This document shows positions 60,280 through 64,000 of a DNA stretch of 64,000 nt, one piece after another. The notes beneath the pieces were generated by a model that worked only from the letters and a program-made list of their open reading frames with translations, ran no database searches and was not told the DNA's origin. Every line of letters starts with the position of its first letter. Position 1 is the first letter of the stretch. A program made the translations under genes and the position numbers. Source of the DNA: Bolinopsis microptera (lineage: Eukaryota > Ctenophora > Tentaculata > Lobata > Bolinopsidae); assembly GCF_026151205.1 (NCBI RefSeq), contig NC_087074.1:6882001-6946000 (forward strand), given 5' to 3'.

Positions 60280-62640
60280 AATTTTTTAGAAAAACAAATT
60301 TCTAATTGGAAGCAAATTAAAAAAATTCTGAGGGCACTAAAAATTCAGCCAATCAATAAACTTGGTCTTTTCCAAGAAAACAACAATGACCTTCTTGCAA
60401 GTAGATTGATCCCTTTAGATAAGCGACCAGGAGTCAGACCTATCGGCATTGGTGAAGTTTTGCGACGTATCATGACAAAAACTGTAACAAGAACCATCAA
60501 AGAACACATTAAGGAAGCAAGTGGGTCTCTTCAAACTTGTAGTGGCATTGAGTCAGGCATAGAGGCTGCAGTTCACTCAATGGCCGAGAACTTTGCCAAC
60601 GAAAACAGCCAAGGCCTTCTCCTAGTTGATGCATCAAATGCGTTCAACAGTTTACACCGAGAGCAGGCCCTAGATACTGTTGCAACAACCTGCCCTGTGT
60701 TTCACCAATTTCTCAAAAACACCTATCAAGCAAGGACAAAGCTCTTTATTTCAGGGTCAAAGTCAGGGGAGTTCATCTGGGGTGAAGAAGGAAACACTCA
60801 AGGAGATGTTGCAGCAATGCAATTTTACTCCATAGCCACTAGACCTATAATAAATGATCTCAGAGCTTATGCAGAAGCAACCATGGTGTGGTACGCTGAT
60901 GACAGCTCCGCATGTGGAAGCTTCATCCAACTTCTTCAGTGGTGGAATAGACTCTGTGACATCGGCCCGGGATATGGGTACTACCCCAACGCTAAAAAGA
61001 CCATTCTAATTGTCAAGAATCCCGAAGACCAAACTGAAGCAGAGACTCTATTTGGGCATCTTGGTGTTAAGATCACGACATCTGGAGAACGTCACCTTGG
61101 TGCTGTGGTAGGCTCAAAGAAATACAGGGAAGATTACATCAAAGAAAAAGTTGAGAAATGGATAACAGATACTGAGCAACTTGCTGATATTGCATCTGAA
61201 GAACCACAGCTGGCTTATTCAGCTTTCACCAAAGGAGTATGCCACCGATGGAGGTTCTTCATGAGGACAATACCTGATATTGCTGAGTACTTTGCCCCAC
61301 TGGAGAGCAAGATCATGCATGTACTCATTCCAGCCTTCCTTGGTCGCCCAGTCAGCCAGCACGAGAGAGATATCCTCGAACTTCCTGTTCGATGTGGAGG
61401 GCTAGGCATCATCAATCCTGTCCGGATAACAACCCGTGAATATGTTTACTCAGTAGCAGTAACTAAAGACCTTGTGAGTTTGATCAACCAACAAGACCAG
61501 GATATCACCAAGCTGGATCTGGGCAAGATAAAAGAAAAGAAAGAAGAACTGAGGAAACAGAAAGAGGAGTTTCTCTCCCAAAGGTTCAAGGTGCTCTATA
61601 ATGAGTCAGATCATCAACTTAAGAACCACCTAGACCAAGCAAGAGAGAAGGGAGCCTCAACATGGCTCTCAACACTACCACTGAAGGACCTCAACTATGT
61701 TCTGAACAGGCAGGAGTTCCAAGACAGCATACGCCTACGTTATGGTTGGAAGATCCAAGGAGTGCCCTCTAAATGTGCCTGTGGAAATGTAAACAGTATC
61801 TACCACGCCCTTGACTGTAAACTAGGTGGATACGTTTCCATGCGCCACAATGCCATAAGAGACACTGCTGCTTTCTTCCTCCGAGAAGCAAAGTGTAAAG
61901 ACGTAAGGATAGAACCAGCACTCCTGACAGTCCAACCAAGCTCATTCTCAAGGAAGACCAACACCCAGGATGAAGCCCGTCTTGATGTAGCAGCTGTCGG
62001 ATTGTATGCACCTTTCGAAAGAACATTCTATGACATCAGGGTCACACATCCCAACTGTGACACAAATACATTTAAGCCACTAGATAAGATCTATAGAGAT
62101 CATGAGAAAGAAAAGAAAGATTTGTATGAAGAGAGAGTACTTCAGTCGGAGAAGGGATCCTTTGTCCCTCTAGTCTTCACAACCTCCGGAGGTATGGGAC
62201 CGCTCTGCACAGTGTTTGTAGATCGTGTCTCTGAGATGATAGCTGACCACAAAAAAGAAGCCAAGAGCCAAGTCAAAAATCATATCAGAACACGATTCAG
62301 ATTTGATCTGTTAAGAAGTACACTCATTGCACTGAGGGGAATCAGAGGAAGGTCAACAGCCCAGCATCTTGAACTGCAAGACGTATCCTTCAACCTCATT
62401 CCCCAGAAGACGAGCTTTGAGGTCTCCTAGATTTGTTTATGTAAATTTTGTAGATATTTTACTGTACTATTTTATATTGTATACAATTTTACGGACGAAA
62501 TGATCCCAGGGGGGACTCCCAACCCACCGCTTCGGCGGGTAGTTGATGCACCGATCACAAGCAAGAGCCACTTTGGTCAACTTGCTGTGAGGTGTCTCAG
62601 CTACATGGGTTGGGGGTCCCCCCTTTTTTTTTTTTTTTTT
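60280..62640 (+). mobile_element. 5'-truncated RLE-type LINE (RT + zinc knuckle + restriction-like endonuclease)
   Basis: The frame is open from about 60282 to a stop at 62428-62430. RT: RLIPLDKRPGVRPIGIGEVL, LLLVDASNAFNSLHREQAL (motif A), GNTQGDVAAMQFYSIA (motif B) and WYADDSSACG (motif C, YADD). After the thumb region comes CACGNVNSIYHALDC (C-x-C-x7-H-x4-C). A restriction-like endonuclease follows, with RLDVAAVG...TFYDIRVTHP and a basic helix. RT with a downstream RLE defines the R2/R4/NeSL/HERO-like superclade; I do not assign a clade. The 5' part is missing. The 3' UTR (62431-62623) ends in a hairpin and a run of about 19 T, so the copy probably has an intact 3' end. Confidence 0.85.
62509..62623 (+). 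repeat. 3' UTR hairpin of the RLE LINE
   Basis: GGGGGGACTCCCAACCCA (62509-62526) pairs with TGGGTTGGGGGTCCCCCC (62606-62623) with one mismatch, leaving a loop of about 80 bases. It is followed directly by the T-run. Confidence 0.85.
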
Positions 62641-62729
62641 TTTAGAAAACAACAATTTAAGAAAACAGCAATTTTATTTAGTATCAATTCAAGTAAATAA
62701 AAATATATTTTATATATAAATATATTTTT

Positions 62730-62905
62730 TCTTCCGGAGCGAGTCATTCCTTATTATTGGAACAAACTCCCCCAAGAACTTTCAAGAACTGCTCGACAGT
62801 TTTAAGCTTTAAAGTTAGATTGGAAGGATTTAAGAAAGAAATGATTTCTAAAAACAGTGTAAATGATTTTTATTTTTGGAATTTTTCGAATGAAGTTTTA
62901 GGTGT
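62730..62905 (+). mobile_element. LINE 3' relic related to 51683-52141
   Basis: Frame-broken match to the 51.7-kb relic: GAGCGAGTCATTCCTTATTA TTGGAACAAACTCCC and TTTAAGAAAGAAATGATTTC, corresponding to ERVxxYWNKLP and FKxxMIS. It begins immediately after the RLE LINE tail, so the RLE copy may have inserted next to or into it. Confidence 0.65.
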
Positions 62906-63045
62906 TGAGACTACTCCATCAGATCCCAAATTTGGGTCCACTACTGTTAAGGAGACTCGTATCCAGTAGGGGCTGACAGCGGTAAGCTTCAGTGTCTGCT
63001 GGTAACCGACTCGGCAACAGTAGTGGTTCCCATTTTTGGGTTGGA

Positions 63046-64000
63046 ATGCCTGACACAAGAAAAATGGACACTAGGTTCAAAGTAGGAAAGCAAACTGGAA
63101 AGAAAGCTGATATCTGTGGATTTTGTTCAAAGGAGGTAATATATGATTGTATTCAATGTGAAGGAAAATGTGGACGATGGTTCCATGCGGCATGTAGTGG
63201 ACTGTCAGAGTTGCAGTTTAAAGACCTAGCAGAAAATGAGGATTCTGAGTGGTCATGTCAAAGATGTGGCAAGGAGGAGAAGAGCAACGAAGACGAAGAC
63301 GAAAACCCCATAACTGAAGCTATCCGAAAGTTGAGGAGACAGGTCGAAGAAAGTGTACAACCATCTACTCCAATATCAAAGGACCCTCATATTGTGGAAG
63401 AAGAGGGAAAGGAGTGCTGTTTCCCAGGTTATGAAAATGTAAGGGATCCATCTCAATTGAAATTAGGATCATGGAATAGTTGGGAAGTTCTAACACAATG
63501 TGAGGGAATATATGGTGTTGTAGTCAAATGGAGAAGAAACATATTTCTGCTTCCCTCAGGGGCTGCAGGAAAAGCATTCATTGAGGAAATGACTAAAGTG
63601 GCCAACAATTTTTCAGCAGGCAGTACTATGGAATCAGTGACAATGCCCCTTTCGATGATAATGCCATCACTACTGTTGCAGAAACCCTCAAAGAGATCCA
63701 AAGCAAAGGAACACACTGAAGTGTTGAAGAGAAGGCTTGTTTTGTGGCAGGCAGGTAAGTTAGAAGAGTTGCTGCGAGAAGGACAGGAGATTCAGAGAAG
63801 AATGGGAAAGGGGAAACATGAACATGGCCATGTTGAGAGAGTCTTCACTCGACTTATGATGAAAGGTAAAGTCAGTGCAGCAATGAGGTGGATTGGCGAA
63901 AATGCCACCGGGATTCTTGAACCCACTCCAGATACATGATAAAAGTACTGAACGAGAAGCATCCCAAGGCATCACCTGCATCAAAGGGAAGCTGTCTGAG
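63046..64000 (+). mobile_element. PHD-finger ORF, N-terminal part of a second RLE-type LINE (runs off window)
   Basis: ATG at 63046 gives 297 residues. A PHD-type zinc finger (ICGFCSKEVIYDCIQC ... CGRWFHAACSGLS ... WSCQRCG) occupies about residues 20-75. An acidic linker and a helical region ending VFTRLMMKGKVSAAMRWIGE follow. The (M/L)xxGKVsAAlR motif is typical just before the RT in RLE-type LINE proteins. The frame stops at 63939, but one frame over the sequence continues as MIKVLNEKHPKASPAS, the next part of the same family pattern (x-L-x-x-K-H-P). A single-base frameshift has therefore broken this copy, or it is a sequence error. It may be the same family as the truncated element at 60.3-62.6 kb. 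Confidence 0.7.

Overview
The window is metazoan nuclear DNA. It has spliced genes with GT/AG introns, an AT-rich background, intronless GPCR and UDP-glycosyltransferase (UGT) genes, several clades of non-LTR retrotransposon and abundant satellites. A GPCR with LDL-receptor class A (LDLa) modules and an N-terminal cysteine-rich WCG...PDG...CDP...CC module, and a private expansion of small rhodopsin-like GPCRs, suggest a cnidarian (possibly a medusozoan). That assignment is inference.

The backbone is one minus-strand gene, a CAMSAP/Patronin microtubule minus-end protein. It runs from a calponin-homology (CH) domain at 49.4-47.7 kb, through a long acidic then Lys/Gly-rich linker (47.5-37.8 kb), the first coiled coil (23.1-16.4 kb) and later coiled coils (5.2-1.6 kb), to the C-terminal CKK domain (1.37-0.09 kb). 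I read 32 exons, about 1,566 codons. All but three junctions agree in reading phase. The true N-terminus lies beyond 49.4 kb.

All other complete host genes lie on the plus strand inside CAMSAP introns. The 5.2-16.4 kb intron holds a giant palindrome with decamer microsatellites and two near-identical intronless UGTs. The 16.6-22.6 kb intron holds a 53-bp VNTR, an orphan minus-strand reading frame and an intronless type II phosphatidylinositol 4-kinase. The 23.1-37.8 kb intron holds a tandem family of GPCRs: two intact, one with a frameshift, one a fragment. That family is interrupted by a 3.2-kb terminal-inverted-repeat (TIR) element and a 1.1-kb foldback element with an 8-bp target duplication. 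The 39.2-45.0 kb intron holds a four-exon LDLa/mucin-like receptor with a relaxin-receptor-like 7TM domain.

From 49.5 to 64 kb the sequence is upstream or intronic and is dominated by retrotransposons. There are 3' relics at 51.7, 53.0, 55.3 and 62.7 kb, and a 3-kb endonuclease/RT LINE on the minus strand that split an older GC-rich repeat. A LINE of the restriction-like-endonuclease type ends in a 3' hairpin, and another element follows head-to-tail, starting with a PHD-finger ORF.

The strongest unusual signals are the nested-gene architecture, the three structurally different palindromic or TIR elements, and the frameshifted or rearranged receptor copies.
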